Shown here one piece after another: positions 1 to 11,636 of a stretch of 64,000 nucleotides of DNA. Each line of letters starts with the position of its first letter. Position 1 is the stretch's first letter. Position numbers and translations under genes: made by a program. The notes under the pieces are model-generated. The model saw nothing but the letters and a program-made list of their open reading frames with translations. It was not told the origin of the DNA and made no database searches. This DNA is from Diabrotica undecimpunctata (Eukaryota > Arthropoda > Insecta > Coleoptera > Chrysomelidae): positions 93,132,862 to 93,196,861 of the forward strand of contig NC_092804.1 of assembly GCF_040954645.1 (NCBI RefSeq), in the 5' to 3' direction.

Positions 1-661
1 TTTTCTAGTCTCATTTGTTTGCTACATATGATGTCTGCATAGAAGATTATCTCAAAACAAATATAATTAAGTGGTAAAATAGATATTTGTGTTTAAATGG
101 GTAGTAGTGCTTATGCAAAAAAAGAAAGAATGGTTAATTTATCTAACAAAAAATATACCACTTTCACCAATATTGTATACTGATAAATGTTTTATCTCCT
201 ATTTAGGGGTAATAAGTAATCAATATAAGAAATGTCAAATTTGCAATTATCTTTATTAGCAATAGCTTGCTGACTATACTCTACATGTTGAGTCCAAATA
301 ATTAAACCTCGTCCATTCAGAAAAGAGCGCTTTAAATTGCAAAGTCAATTGCGTGCAGGAGATCGTTCTAGCCTATGACAACTAAGAAAGTGTGATGAAT
401 CTTGCACCACGCTCACATTCATATAGTTTATCGGTGTATGCGGACAAGAATCATCCAGGCAGAATAAGGAAGATAACTAGCAGAAGGAAGTTCCTCTTGA
501 CGGTTCAGATGGCAAGGATCAGCTTCTTTTTTGGCATGACGAGTTTTTCTGGTATATCTTACAGTGTTTTCTCGATTTGAGTCGTCATACAATGGAACTG
601 GTTTTCGTGGAATGGATCTTAGGCCATAGTAGTGGTCTTGGCCAAAATTTCGTAATTAGCT

Positions 662-731
662 TTGTGCTCATATCCTCAATGTTGGGAACCCTATTATTTT
701 TCATTATATATGTAGATGGTTAATGCAAGCT
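662..731 (+). other. 70-bp filler in the left arm, possibly LINE RT-derived
   Basis: Absent at the equivalent point of the right arm and bordered by a short agc repeat. Translation of 680-725 gives MLGTLLFFIIYVDG-like residues, resembling the conserved block around LGPLLF..Y.ND in non-LTR reverse transcriptases. The match is short, so the assignment is weak. Confidence 0.3.
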
Positions 732-1349
732 CAAAATCGTTAAAAGGTACCCTCAACTGACTGGTCTTGTCCTCTCTCACATTAAGTTTTTCTTTGTTTC
801 TTTGCCAGCAGAGAGACCACTTCCATATTTACCATGTGGTTTTCAGCGATAAGCTTAATACCAAATACCCTAGGTTTAACGTAGTTCAGTCGTCTATGTG
901 TTGCTCGCACTAGAAATACGTCACATTTTTATTTAGTGCATATGTATGATAAGATCAAGTAAAGTTTTTTATCTCTATATATACTCTCAATATTTATAGA
1001 CATAATTAGAATAGTTGGTCCTAAAAAGGACCGATTTGACAAAATCATATTAGGGTGATTGAAAAATTAGGCTATTAATTAATTAATCGATACCCAGGGT
1101 ACGCCTGACTTCGCTGGTCATATTAGTACTTTAATCTTCGTAAAGGCTCCTTCTTTGAACCCCATAAGCAATGGCCAATCTTTTACTTTTAATTAAAAAT
1201 TTAAAATTTTACATACTGACTTTTATTTTTCAACGATATTTTCGAATCAAATTTTGTATAATAAATACCTACCTGGTAGGTATTAAAGGTATTAGGGTAT
1301 TAAAGAGTCTCTTTTGTGAAAAGTTAATAACTTTGTAACATTGGTCAAA

Positions 1350-1351
1350 AC

Positions 1352-1420
<69 letters not shown>
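1350..1420. repeat. (TA)n microsatellite
   Basis: About 70 bp of uninterrupted TA dinucleotides inside the left arm. The right arm lacks a comparable tract at the mirrored point, so it expanded or was lost after duplication. Confidence 0.97.
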
Positions 1421-1423
<3 letters not shown>

Positions 1424-1654
1424 AGCAAATCAACAGTTACGTCCAATGTATGGGGAAAAGACACGTTTATGCTTTTATTTTTTTAAACATTTTTCTACTA
1501 CGTTCTTTCTACCGCTCCGCCTTTTTTAAACGAGTTTTTTTTTAGGGCTATTTTAAACACTATGTCCTCTGCTATTACATTAATATGACTGGTTCATTAT
1601 TTTTTTTCTTTCTTGCAGCCAATAATGAATGTTGTTTATCCTGTGTATCTTCCA

Positions 1655-2992
1655 TATATCATTATTTCTTATGTCTACCTATTAGGATTTTTAATTTTGA
1701 TTATTATTAAGATTCCCATGTTAAGTGTATCTAAATGTCATCTCAACGTGTTTATTACTTGTCTTGTTTCTGCGTTACGAATATCCATCTATTATTATAG
1801 GTTGTAATGCGTAGTTTATACTCTTTGCTTTTTCAAATTGCTTTCTCACTTTCTCAGCGATAGGTTTTTTTTCCCTCATTAATACGCTTCTCGCTCGATA
1901 CAGTTATTCTAAGATATGTAGATTTCACTATTAGGCTCTATTATTTGGTTTTTATCTCAAATTTACACCTATGACGATTTTTTTATAATATCTGATGTAC
2001 TGATATTAAACTGGAGTAGAATAGTTTCTAGATAATAGAAACTTGTTAGATGATAGAAACTACTTGTTTTACAACCTAGTACACAAAAGATTAAATGTTT
2101 GTGTGTTCAATGTTTTCTAAGACTGCAAAACATAAACAGACTTACATAATAAATTACACAGGGTGATTTTATTAAAAATGCCCAATCTCTGAATTGAAGA
2201 TTTTATACTTCAAAATATGACTGTGTCCTACATGTCTAAAAATATTACTCCTTCCTGAGATACCAGAAATATAAATATGGATTTCGAATTTTGCAATGCA
2301 TTTTTATTATTAGTTTTTTAAATTATTTTCTTGTGTCGTTATGTAACTTTTGGAGGATAATGCTGGGAATAAAGTTCAATGTGTTTTTATATTTTATTTG
2401 TCGTTTTAATCTTCAAATTGGAGTTCATTTTTCGAAAAACTATAAAATTGTGACATCAAATTGCCATATAAAAGTATTGTATTGTCATGCTGTGAGCCTA
2501 TGCTGCTCTGCTTCTTTTATAAATGTCTCTCCTATTTATATTCACTTAATGCTTAAGCCATGACTATGTTTAAGGATAGTGCATTTAATTGCATGAAATT
2601 GACTTTAAATATGATAGTTTTTATTTGATGAGTAACTGATGGTATATGACGAGCATATATTGGTACTACATATTAAGTTCAACATCTGGGAGTAAGAGCA
2701 CACTTCTGTTAGTAATTTCAGGGTAAATTACGACGAATCCAGAAATAACCCATAATATTCTCCCCTTGACTTTAAATATTTTACACTGAAAACTTATCGC
2801 TGAGGAAGTGAGAAAGCAATTTGAGAAAGAAAAGAATATAAACTACGCATTACAACCTATCATAATAGATAGACATTCGTAACGCAGAAACAAGACATGT
2901 AATAAACTCGTTGAGATGACATTTAGATACACTTAACATGAGAATCTTAATAATAACCAAAATTAAAAATCCTAATAGGTACACATAAGAAA
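1655..2992. mobile_element. Non-autonomous TIR element nested in the left foldback arm
   Basis: The right arm is continuous where the left arm is interrupted. The interrupting ~1.34 kb begins ttcttatgtctacctattag and ends with a near reverse complement. Terminal inverted repeats run about 210 bp (1665-1870 against 2785-2990). The flanking duplication is short and AT-rich (about 3 bp, tat) and I cannot fix it exactly. The interior (1870-2780) is AT-rich with no recognisable transposase; the small ORF at 2291-2563 has no motif I recognise. Superfamily unknown. Confidence 0.65.
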
Positions 2993-3962
2993 TATAGCCC
3001 AGTCTGGTTAAAAAAAAAAGGTGGAAAAATGTTTCGCAGATATCTGAAGCTTTTAAGACATAGGTGGGGGATACTAGATGATGAATAGATGAAAAGATAC
3101 TCCTAGTTTTACCTTGCGTTTTTTTTAAGCAATAATTTATGGTCTCAATTTGATTTTTTGTCTATAAATTTTTTTTCTTATACTTTAAATAAACAACATT
3201 TATGTCATTTATTTATGTCAAGAATATCTTTATTTTCCCGTTTTTTTTTATTAAAATTGATAAATAATTTACAGAGATATTTGCAAAAAAGCAGTTTTTT
3301 TGCACTAATTTATAAATTTTATTAATTTTTTTATTAAAATAAAATGGTATTAATACATTTAAACATCAAGGAATTACCATCTTTTAGATTTGTGCGAAAT
3401 TTCCCCCCGATCAGTCAAATATTTTATAAGTTATTTAATTTGTTTATCCCTGAGGCTAATTATTTAAACTATTGAGCTTGCCCTATGCATGATGCTAGAC
3501 ATATTCAGCAAATTTCATAGGATTCTTTAAGACTTAGACTATCTCAGAAGTTAAATGCATATTGAGTTTTCATCGAAATTATTTACAAAATAAACGTTTG
3601 AAAAAGGGGTATGTTTTTTACTTATTGTGTTGTATTACTTATTGTTATAACAATTGCAATAACTTCTATATTTTTCAAGCTACAGACTTGTACGTACAAC
3701 CATTGGATAGCTGGTAAAAAAGCTCACATTAAAAAATAAAAAATCTTCTATGACCAATAGGAACGAAGTTAGTGACTATTTTTAAAAAAATCATATCTCC
3801 ATTGTTTATAAACATTAAGAAGTAAAATTTGCACAAATTTTGAATGAAAATCTAAACTTTATATTGAAACTTATAGCTATAAAATTTATCTAATTTTTCG
3901 AAACGATGGTACTTTCGAAAGATCGACATAGGAAAGTGGAGAGGAAATCTGTTTCAGCTCCG

Positions 3963-4515
3963 TTTTTTTTTCGGCACCGGAATTTCAAATTGCAACACGT
4001 AGGAAAAATTTACATTATCTCGGCTTCCTTTGCAGCTGCAAGCGTCTTTTTTTTATTCTGGGGTAGCTCGTCGAAATATGAATAACTACATAGTTTTCAC
4101 TGGCCGGAAAATATGGGAAACTCGGAAAAATTGAGTCCATTTAAAATTCACCCTAAATACTTACTTTTTTTTTTAATTTGCTCGAATAGTCTGTCGAAGT
4201 ATTAATAATGATGACATAATTTTCACCCCCCATAAATCTCGGAAAATCCCGGAAAATCAACATATGTTTTTTCATTTTATATCAATGATGTAATACTTAT
4301 ATATTTTATATATTTTATAAATTAAATTTCAGGTAATTTTTTACACATTATATTATTATATTCCTTATATTAATTATAATTGTTTGTATTTTTATAATTA
4401 ACAATATTGATTTTTATTCTATTTTTCTTACAAATATGATATACAATATTAATCTAATCTGCCTTACTGCTTTGATAAAATAAGTCGATTTTTTCATCAC
4501 TTGCCTTATTAAATT
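3963..4515. other. Loop of the foldback, no gene recognised
   Basis: Unique AT-rich sequence between the left arm and the RTE fragment. No coding or RNA feature could be supported here. Confidence 0.6.
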
Positions 4516-5718
4516 TTGCAATGTTTATTGAACTTTACTTTTTTTATTTTCTTTGCATACATTGGTTTAAAAGTTAAAATTTGGTTCATTTCTTCGACTT
4601 CACTGTCAGGTCTAAACCCTTTTGTTACAGGTTGTTTGTCTTCACTTATTAAGTCAGTCTTTCCATACATTAACATATTAATGGGCAATCTTAATGCCAA
4701 GGTGAGTCAAGGTAAGGTAGGAGAACAAGTAGGAAAATATGGGCTTGGAAACAGAAATGACAGAGAAGATCGATTGATTCATTTTTGCCAAAGTGAAGAC
4801 TTCGTAATAACAAATAACTTTTTCAAATTACCTCCTCGACGGTTATATACATGGAAATCTCCACAACATACCAAAGAAAAAATAGTGAGAAATCAAATAG
4901 ACTACATTATGATAGCAAGGAGGTATCATAATGCTGTTAAATGTACTAAGACGTACCCAGGAGCTGATATAGGCTCAGATCATAACCCGGTAGTTACTGT
5001 GATAGAGGCGAGACCAAAAAAGATTAGAAGACCACACAGAAAGGCACTATATTTCAATAAACTTAGAAACAAAAATATACGACAAGAAACAGGAGAAGAG
5101 ATAAATGAAAACCTCCGTTCAGTGTAGCAACAAATTAACGATACAAACAACGTTAACCAAAAATTAAAGTACATAAATACAGCTATACAAACAGCAGGAA
5201 AGAAACATCTTACAAAAACAACAACAAAGAATAAGAGGTAGACTTGATGGAACAAAGAAGAAAGATGAAGAATTACCCAGACAAATACAAAGAAATAAAT
5301 AAACACATAAAAAAGAGAATAAAAGAAGCCAAAGAGAAGTGGATTAAAGAACAATGTGAAGAAATGGAAACCTACGAGAAAAAGTACGATGCGTTCAATA
5401 TCCACAAAAAAGTAAAAGAGATAACAGAAGGCATAAAGAAATGCCAAATAGGTAAACTTAATGACAAAGATGGAAATCTTATTGTAGATCTAGAGAATAA
5501 AATAAAAATATGGACAGAATACCTGAATGAATTATTTGAAGACGATAGAAACAACTTAACTCAGATAATCAATGCAACTGGGCCAGACATATTGAAAGAA
5601 GAAGTAGAGTACGCAATAAGAAACGCTAAAAATGGAAACGCAAATGGACCTGATGAAATTCCTACAGAACTTTTGAAGCGTTTGAATGATAAATCCGTAA
5701 CCATAATATTAAATTTTG
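4516..5718 (+). pseudogene. RTE-type LINE fragment: endonuclease and start of reverse transcriptase
   Basis: The first reading frame (4516-5127) carries the second half of an apurinic-type endonuclease domain: a GNLNAK motif (family GDFNAK), a LYTWKSP block, RNQIDYI, and the catalytic SDHNPV motif near its end. After a break the frame at 5244-5732 is the charged linker and the first RT block (GNANGPDEIPTELLK). It then runs straight into the right foldback arm at about 5720. The 5' half of the endonuclease and all catalytic RT motifs are missing. Such fragments are often mislabelled craniofacial development protein 2-like in insect genomes. It resembles the copy at 16.7-19.5 kb in motif order and spacing. 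Confidence 0.85.
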
Positions 5719-5721
5719 CAG

Positions 5722-8700
5722 CGAGGAGCTAAAACAGTTTCCCCTCCACTTTCCTATGTCGATCTTTCGAAAGTAACTTCGTTTCGAAAGGGTTTAAGTT
5801 TCGAAAAATTGGATGAATTTTATAGCTATAAAATTCAATATAAAGTTTAGATTTTCATTCAAAATTTGTGCAAATTTTACTTCTTAATGTTTATAAACAA
5901 TGGAGATATAATTACCAAAAAAATTGTCGCTAACTTCGTTCCTATTGTTCATGGAAGGTTTATTTTTTTTGGTAAATGTGAGTTTTTTTACCAGCTATCT
6001 AATAGTTTTACCTACAAGTCTGTAGCTTGAAAAATATAGAAGTTATTACAATTGTTTATACGTAAAAAACATACCCCTTTTTCAAACGTTTATTTTGTAA
6101 ATAATTTCGATGAACACTCAATATTCATTTAACTTCTGAGATAGTATGAGTCTTAAAGAATCCTATGAAATTTGTTAAATGTGTCTAACATCATTCATAG
6201 GGCAAGTTCAATTGTTTAAATAATTAGTCCCAGGGATAAACAAATTGAATAACTTTTAAACTATTTGACCGATCGGGGGGAAATTTCTCACAAATTTAAA
6301 GGACGGTAATTCCTCAATGTTGAAATGTATTAATAACATTTTATTTTGTTAATAAAAAAATTAATTAAATTTATAAATTAGTCCAAAAAAACTGCTTTTT
6401 TGCAAATATCTCCGTAAATTATTTATCAATTTTATTTGAAAAAACGGGAAAATAAATATATTCTTGATATAAAAAAATGGTGTAAATATTGTTTATCTAA
6501 ATTCTAAGGGAAAAAACTTATAGATAAAAAATCAAATTCTGACCATAAATTATTGTTTAAAAAAAACGCAAGATAAAAATAGGAGTATCTTTTTATCTAT
6601 TCGTCATCTATGTATTATAGTAACCCCCACCTATGTTTTAAAAGCTTCAGATATCTGCGAAACATTTTGCCGTGAAATCGATGATTTTTGTATAACCAGA
6701 CTGGGCTAATAATGATATACGGAAGATAAACAGGATAAACAACATTCATTAATGGCTGCAAGAAAGAAAAAAAATAATGAACCAGCCATATTAATGTAAT
6801 AGCAGAGGACAGTGTGTTTAAAATAGCCCTGAAAAAAAAGCTCGTTTAAAAAAGGCGGAGAGGTAGAAAGTTTTAAATATTTGCTCTTTGCTGGGCCCAT
6901 AACCTTTTGAATATTTGCTCTTGTGATTATCTCTTTATTATTCAATAACCTCAATATGAATGTATCACAGATACATTCATATTATACCTTTTTTATTGTT
7001 CCTAAAAACTAACCATAATAAAAAGAGACTCTTTAATGCCCTAATACCTTAATACCTTTAATACCTACCAGGTAGGTATTTATTATACAAAATTTGATTC
7101 GAAAATATCGTCGAAAAATAAAAGTCAGTACGTAAAATTTTAAATTTTTAATTAAAAGTAAAAGATTAGCCATTGCTTATGGGGTTCAAAGATGGAACCT
7201 TTATGAAGATTAAAGTACTAATATGACCACCAAACTTAGGCGTACCCTGGGTATCGATTAATTAATTAATCGCCCAATTTTTCAATCACCCTAATATGAT
7301 TTTGTCAAATCGGTCCTTTTTAGGACTAACTATTCTAATTATGTCTATAAATATTGAGAGTATATATAGAGATAAAAAACTTTACTTGATCTTATCATAC
7401 ATATGCACTAAGTAAAAATGTGACGTATTTCTAGTACAACACATAGACGGCTGAACTACGTTAAACCTAGGGTATTTGGTATTAAGCTTATCGCTGAAAA
7501 CCACATGGTAAATATGGAAGTGCTCCCTCTGCTGGCAAAGAAACAAAGAAAAACTTAATGTGAGAGAGGACAAGACCAGTCAGTTGAAGGAACCTTTTAA
7601 CGATTTTGAGCTGATTACGAAATTTTGACCAAGACCACTACAATGGCTTCTCCGGCATCGGATGATGTACAGCTGTATCTCGCCAAAGTTGTTGCCTTGC
7701 TTAAACTCCAATGACCACAATAACTATCGGCCAATATCTTTATTTTGTCAGCTATTTAAAATATACGGGCCACTACAGCAAAGTGGCTATAGACAGGAAA
7801 GATTATGTACGTCACAAATACTAAATCTTACCCAACACAACGAAGACGGGTACGAAAGATATCAGATATCTGGGGTGATATTTGTCAATTTTGATACCGC
7901 TTACGTCACCATAAATTAGAGGACAAAAAACTATATGATATCCCCTTAGATAATAAAAATCACTTAATTATTCGCGTATGTCTACAGAAGAATTTCAGTA
8001 TCACTTAATGATAAGAATACCAGATGGGGAATGCAGAACAGTCTCGCTTGAAGTAGCGTAAGGCCATCTACAATATATTACATATACAAAAACAATCAAT
8101 CCATACCAGTAGATACCAGGACGATATGTAGACGATACATCTATTGTTGCACAACCAAAAACTTTTGTGGCTGAAGTGGAGAAAAATCTAAATGATACCT
8201 TAAATACTATAAAAATACAATACGAATTAATTTTAAGCCAAAGTTCGGAAAAACTCAGGTGTTCTCCTTAAATTTCCGTAATACGGACGCTTTCACAAAA
8301 ACTCTACATTCAATAGTGTAATCTAATTCTTGAACTCTAGATTTACTATAAATACTTTGAAGATAGTTTATATCGCACGCTCTCATTCACAGAAATAAAG
8401 TCTAGATTCGTAAGATCCATTCCACGAAAACCAGTTTCATTGTATGACGACTCAAATCGAGAAAAAACTGTAAGATATACCAGAAAAACTCGTCATGCCA
8501 AAAAAAGAAGCTGATCCTTGCCATCTGAACCCTCAAGGGGATCTTCCTTCTGCTAGTTAACTTCCTTATTCTGCCTGAATGATTCTTGTCCGCATACACC
8601 GATAAACTATTTGAATGTGAGAGTGGTTTAAGAGTTATCACACCTTCTTAGTTGTCATAGGCTAGAACGATCTCCTGCACACAATTGACTTTACAATTTA

Positions 8701-9027
8701 AAGCGCTCTTTTCTGAATGGACGAGGTTTAATTATTTGGACTCAACATGTAGAGTATAGTCAGCAAGCTATTGCTAATAAAGATAATTGCAAATTTGATA
8801 TTTCTTATATTGATTACTTATTACCCCTAAATAGGAGATAAAACATTTATCAGTATACAATATTGGTGAAAGTGGTATATTTTTTGTTAGATAAATTAAC
8901 CATTCTTTCTTTTTTTGCATAAGCACTACTACCCATTTAAACACAAATATCTATTTTACCACTTAATTATATTTGTTTTGAGATAATCTTCTATGCAGAC
9001 ATCATATGTAGCAAACAAATGAGACTA
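5722..9027 (-). repeat. Right arm of the ~9-kb foldback structure
   Basis: Reverse complement of the left arm, continuous apart from a LINE-derived insertion at about 7647-8409. Arm homology stops after gagactagaaaa near 9027, where an A-rich sequence follows. Allowing for insertions, both arms are about 2.5 kb of shared sequence and differ by scattered substitutions and small indels, so the duplication is older than that of the 13-kb palindrome further right. Confidence 0.85.
7647..8409 (+). pseudogene. Non-LTR reverse-transcriptase fragment (Jockey/CR1-like) inserted in the right arm
   Basis: Absent from the left arm at the equivalent point. Frame 7662-7919 carries NNYRPISLFCQLFKI, an SGYRQERLCTSQILNLTQH block and FVNFDTAYVTIN (family FVDL..AYDTVNH), i.e. 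RT blocks 2-4. A second frame at about 8120-8270 carries YVDDTSIVAQPK (the catalytic YADD block, A to V) and NLNDTL. The sequence between is deleted or frame-shifted. It cannot be functional. I do not assign it to one clade with certainty. Confidence 0.75.
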
Positions 9028-9290
9028 GAAAATAAACAAAAAAAAATAACATTTTTTTTAAATTTTAATATTTTTAAAAATACAGAGAATATCAAATTTT
9101 CTATCTAAGTCAAAATTCCATTAAATAATAAGCCCAAGTCCTTTTGTATCTATATACCTTTTTATAAAGAAGTACGTGCCTACCAACAGCAGGTATAGTT
9201 TGTGTTAGTAGGATATATAATTATCTGTTACACATTGTTAGTACACATAGTCTTCTACATTTTCAATCTTCCTATTGTCAAGAGTAATAT
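9028..9290. other. Short AT-rich spacer, no gene recognised
   Basis: Lies between the foldback end and an RTE fragment. No motif or repeat relationship to other parts of the window was seen. Confidence 0.5.
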
Positions 9291-9960
9291 TTACTTTTTT
9301 ATTTTAGCCAACATAATCTTAGTTTTCTTCAATGTGTTAGTCGTACTATGTCTGATGCTTAAGTCTGTTAACATTTTTTGTAACTCCTGTGTACAAGTGC
9401 TAATTAGTACAATGTCATTTGAAAATCGCAAGTGATTTAAGTAGCGTCCATCGATGTTAATACCTTTTTTGTTCCAATTCCAGTTTTTTTTAATATCCTC
9501 CAAAGCAAGTGTAAATAACAAAGGTGATATCGTATCCCCTTGTCTGACTCCTCTCCTCATTAATGTTTTCTAAAAGATTTTTATATTGGGGGTCTATTCT
9601 GCCGTTATCTAATGCATGAACCACCCATTCCCCATTGTTCTATGGAATCGCAAGCTTTATTAAAAAATGCCAACTTGAATGGAATTTTCGCATTTAACCG
9701 AGTGTATGCGATGATCATTTTTTGTACTCTACCCTTTGTGGAATCCGTCTTTGGTATAAGTTTAATTTATTTTGTTATAACCTTTGTTAATCATTTACAT
9801 GGGTGTGGTAAAAGACTAATTGGTCGGTTCATGTTTATTCGATCTCTTTTCTTGTGTGTTGTGCCATGACTATGGACTTTGTTGGGCATCTGTTACGGAT
9901 TTTTATTAATTCTAGAGTTATCCACCTATTTTGACCATCTCTGTCGTTATTCCGTCTTGC
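9291..9960 (-). pseudogene. RTE-type LINE reverse-transcriptase fragment
   Basis: Read on the minus strand from about 9960: NRPISLLPHPCK followed by LTKVITK (RT block 2), then FNKACDSIEQWG (degraded catalytic D block), then RRGVRQGDTISPLLFTLALE (RT block 4) and HLRFSNDIVLIS (catalytic FADD changed to FSND). Several stops and frame changes separate these blocks. Endonuclease and C-terminal parts are absent. It is a dead copy of the same broad family as 10.4-13.2 kb. Confidence 0.8.
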
Positions 9961-10059
9961 ACCGGCGATTTTTATTGGTAACACGATTAAGTAATAGAGT
10001 AAGAATCGTTCCTTAAAAGGTTGATGCGATGGTCATCGCGCGCGCGCACATGTTTGTGT

Positions 10060-10350
10060 TTGCCGTGTTTAAAATGACAATGGTTTAAAATAGCAAAGGC
10101 AAAAGAAAGTTTTTTAAAAACCCTGTACATAAAAATTAATTTTGGTATCGTTCCAATAGCTGGATTGAATATGTTATTAAATTCCGAATATTTAAAAGTT
10201 TTTCCAACAATAAAGTTAAAGTATAAGAGGGTGAAAGTAAGATATTTTATTGACAGGATGAAACAACATTCATCTGTATTGCATTTAAAAGGACAATGGT
10301 TTAGAATAGCAAAAAGTGTATCAGGCAAATGAAGTTTCTGAGTACCCTGT
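10060..10350. repeat. Imperfect direct repeat with a (CG)n-like motif alongside
   Basis: The segment tttaaaatgacaatggttta with following atagcaaa (10068-10097) recurs with few changes at about 10280-10310. A cgcgcgcgca run lies at 10038-10047. No gene recognised; the neighbouring RTE copy starts to the right. Confidence 0.4.
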
Positions 10351-10622
10351 TGTGAATAAATTCCTAAAATTTATTATTAACATTCGAACTGCTTGTTTGA
10401 TTGGGAGTGTGTGACGAAAATTGTATGTCTATATTGAGCAGTGTACGAGATATTGAGATATTGAAAGAAGCTGAAAAGAAATACTGTCCTCGTCCTGAAA
10501 ACAATAACAAAAAATTAAGCCATAACACAAAACATCTTCTAGAGGAAAGAAGAAAACTTAGGGAAAATCGGGATCATAACCAAAATGAACTAAGAATTTT
10601 GAATAAGAAAATTAAAAAGGAA

Positions 10623-11636
10623 TTAATTACTATTTAAATGGGAATAAGCCACAATTAAAGGTTAAAATACGTTTATTGACGTTTTAATTTCCACTTCGGA
10701 AATCGTTCTCAAAATACAAACATTAGAAAATTAAACAAATTTTGTTTTTTGTTACTTAGTGAAAAATTCTTCTAATAATTTAATTTTATCTGACTCATCT
10801 ATATTGACAATTCAGACATACATTATACATTTTAAAGTAGACGACTTTAAAATGATATTGCCAATATTGTTGAGTTGCGTTCCTGGGACGACTTTACTTA
10901 TAAGATAGTTCATTCGATTACATGAAATCAACTTTAACTTGAGAATATCCGTCAGAAAAGATCCTAACATGTAATTCGTCTTTAAAAAGACAAATACATG
11001 CCATGATGACAGTAAAATTCTCCTGTTAGTGATTTCATAGTAAATTATGAGTTATTTTTAAATAACAAACATATAAAATCGGAATTTGGTGTTTATTGAA
11101 GGTAAACTAAATGCACGATCAATACCTACCATGTCGGGATAGTATTATGAGGTTTTTTCCTGGTTTTTTTCCCTCATAATTTACTATGGAATCACTAACA
11201 GGAGAATTTTACTGTCATCATGGCATGTATTTGTCTTTTTAAAGACGAATTACATGTTATGATCTTTTCTGACGGATATTCTCAAGTTAAAGTTGATTTC
11301 ATGTAATCGAATGAACTATCTTATAAGTAAAGTCGTCCCAGGAACGCAACTCAACAATATTGGCAATATCATTTTAAAGTCGTCTACTTTAAAATGTATA
11401 ATGTATGTCTGAATTGTCAATATAGATGAGTCAGATAAAATTAAATTATTAGAAGAATTTTTCACTAAGTAACAAAAAACAAAATTTGTTTAATTTTCTA
11501 ATGTTTGTATTTTGAGAACGATTTCCGAAGTGGAAATTGAAACGTCAATAAACGTATTTTAACCTTTAATTGTGGCTTATTTCCATTTAAATAGTAATTA
11601 ATTTAAAATGCCACAAGAAAATAGCTTCAGAACAAC
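10623..11636. mobile_element. 1.0-kb palindromic insertion, Penelope-related or retrozyme-like, with 12-bp target duplication
   Basis: The LINE sequence attaaaaaggaa occurs at 10611-10622 and again at 11637-11648, a clean 12-bp target-site duplication. The insert is a large inverted repeat: about 410 bp from 10623 (ttaattactatttaaatggg) matches the reverse complement ending at about 11603, around a ~160-bp centre. An asymmetric 33-bp tail (11604-11636) follows the right arm only. Each arm carries near its outer end the block gatttccgaagtggaaatt with GAAACGTC (right arm), a degenerate hammerhead-type core. Variable-length duplications of 10-15 bp are usual for Penelope-like and LINE-mobilised elements and unusual for cut-and-paste transposons. 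No ORF of note inside. Confidence 0.7.
11505..11552 (+). ncRNA. Degenerate hammerhead-ribozyme-like motif (right arm)
   Basis: Order seen: TTGAGAA (core CUGANGA with changes), stem II GATTTCC/GGAAATT closing on gaagt, GAAA, then CGTC (candidate NUH site GTC), then AATAAAC, which pairs with upstream GTTT..ATT as stem I. Two core positions deviate, so cleavage activity is doubtful. The mirrored copy in the left arm (10671-10721, minus) also has GAAA changed to AAAA. Confidence 0.4.

Larger units (their letters stand above)
1..3962 (+). repeat. Left arm of a ~9-kb foldback (inverted-repeat) structure
   Basis: The first bases (ttttctagtctcatttg) are the reverse complement of the sequence ending at about 9027, and the match continues inward through the whole arm. 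Checked blocks are 1-660 with 8405-9027, 735-1330 with 7020-7610, 1500-1650 with 6715-6865, and 2995-3962 with 5722-6715. The arm is interrupted by a 70-bp filler (662-731) and a 1.3-kb TIR element (1655-2992). Because the match already holds at base 1, the outer end may lie outside the window, so termini and target duplication cannot be judged. I see no host gene in the arm. What is seen is the inverted symmetry; that this is a DNA transposon rather than a segmental inverted duplication is inference. Confidence 0.85.

Noticed and set aside
4980..5447. 155-codon minus-strand ORF
   Set aside because: Antisense of the RTE endonuclease and linker fragment; composition is a mirror of A-rich coding DNA.
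9612..9869. 85-codon plus-strand ORF
   Set aside because: Antisense of the RTE RT fragment read on the minus strand (NRPISLLPHPCK block).
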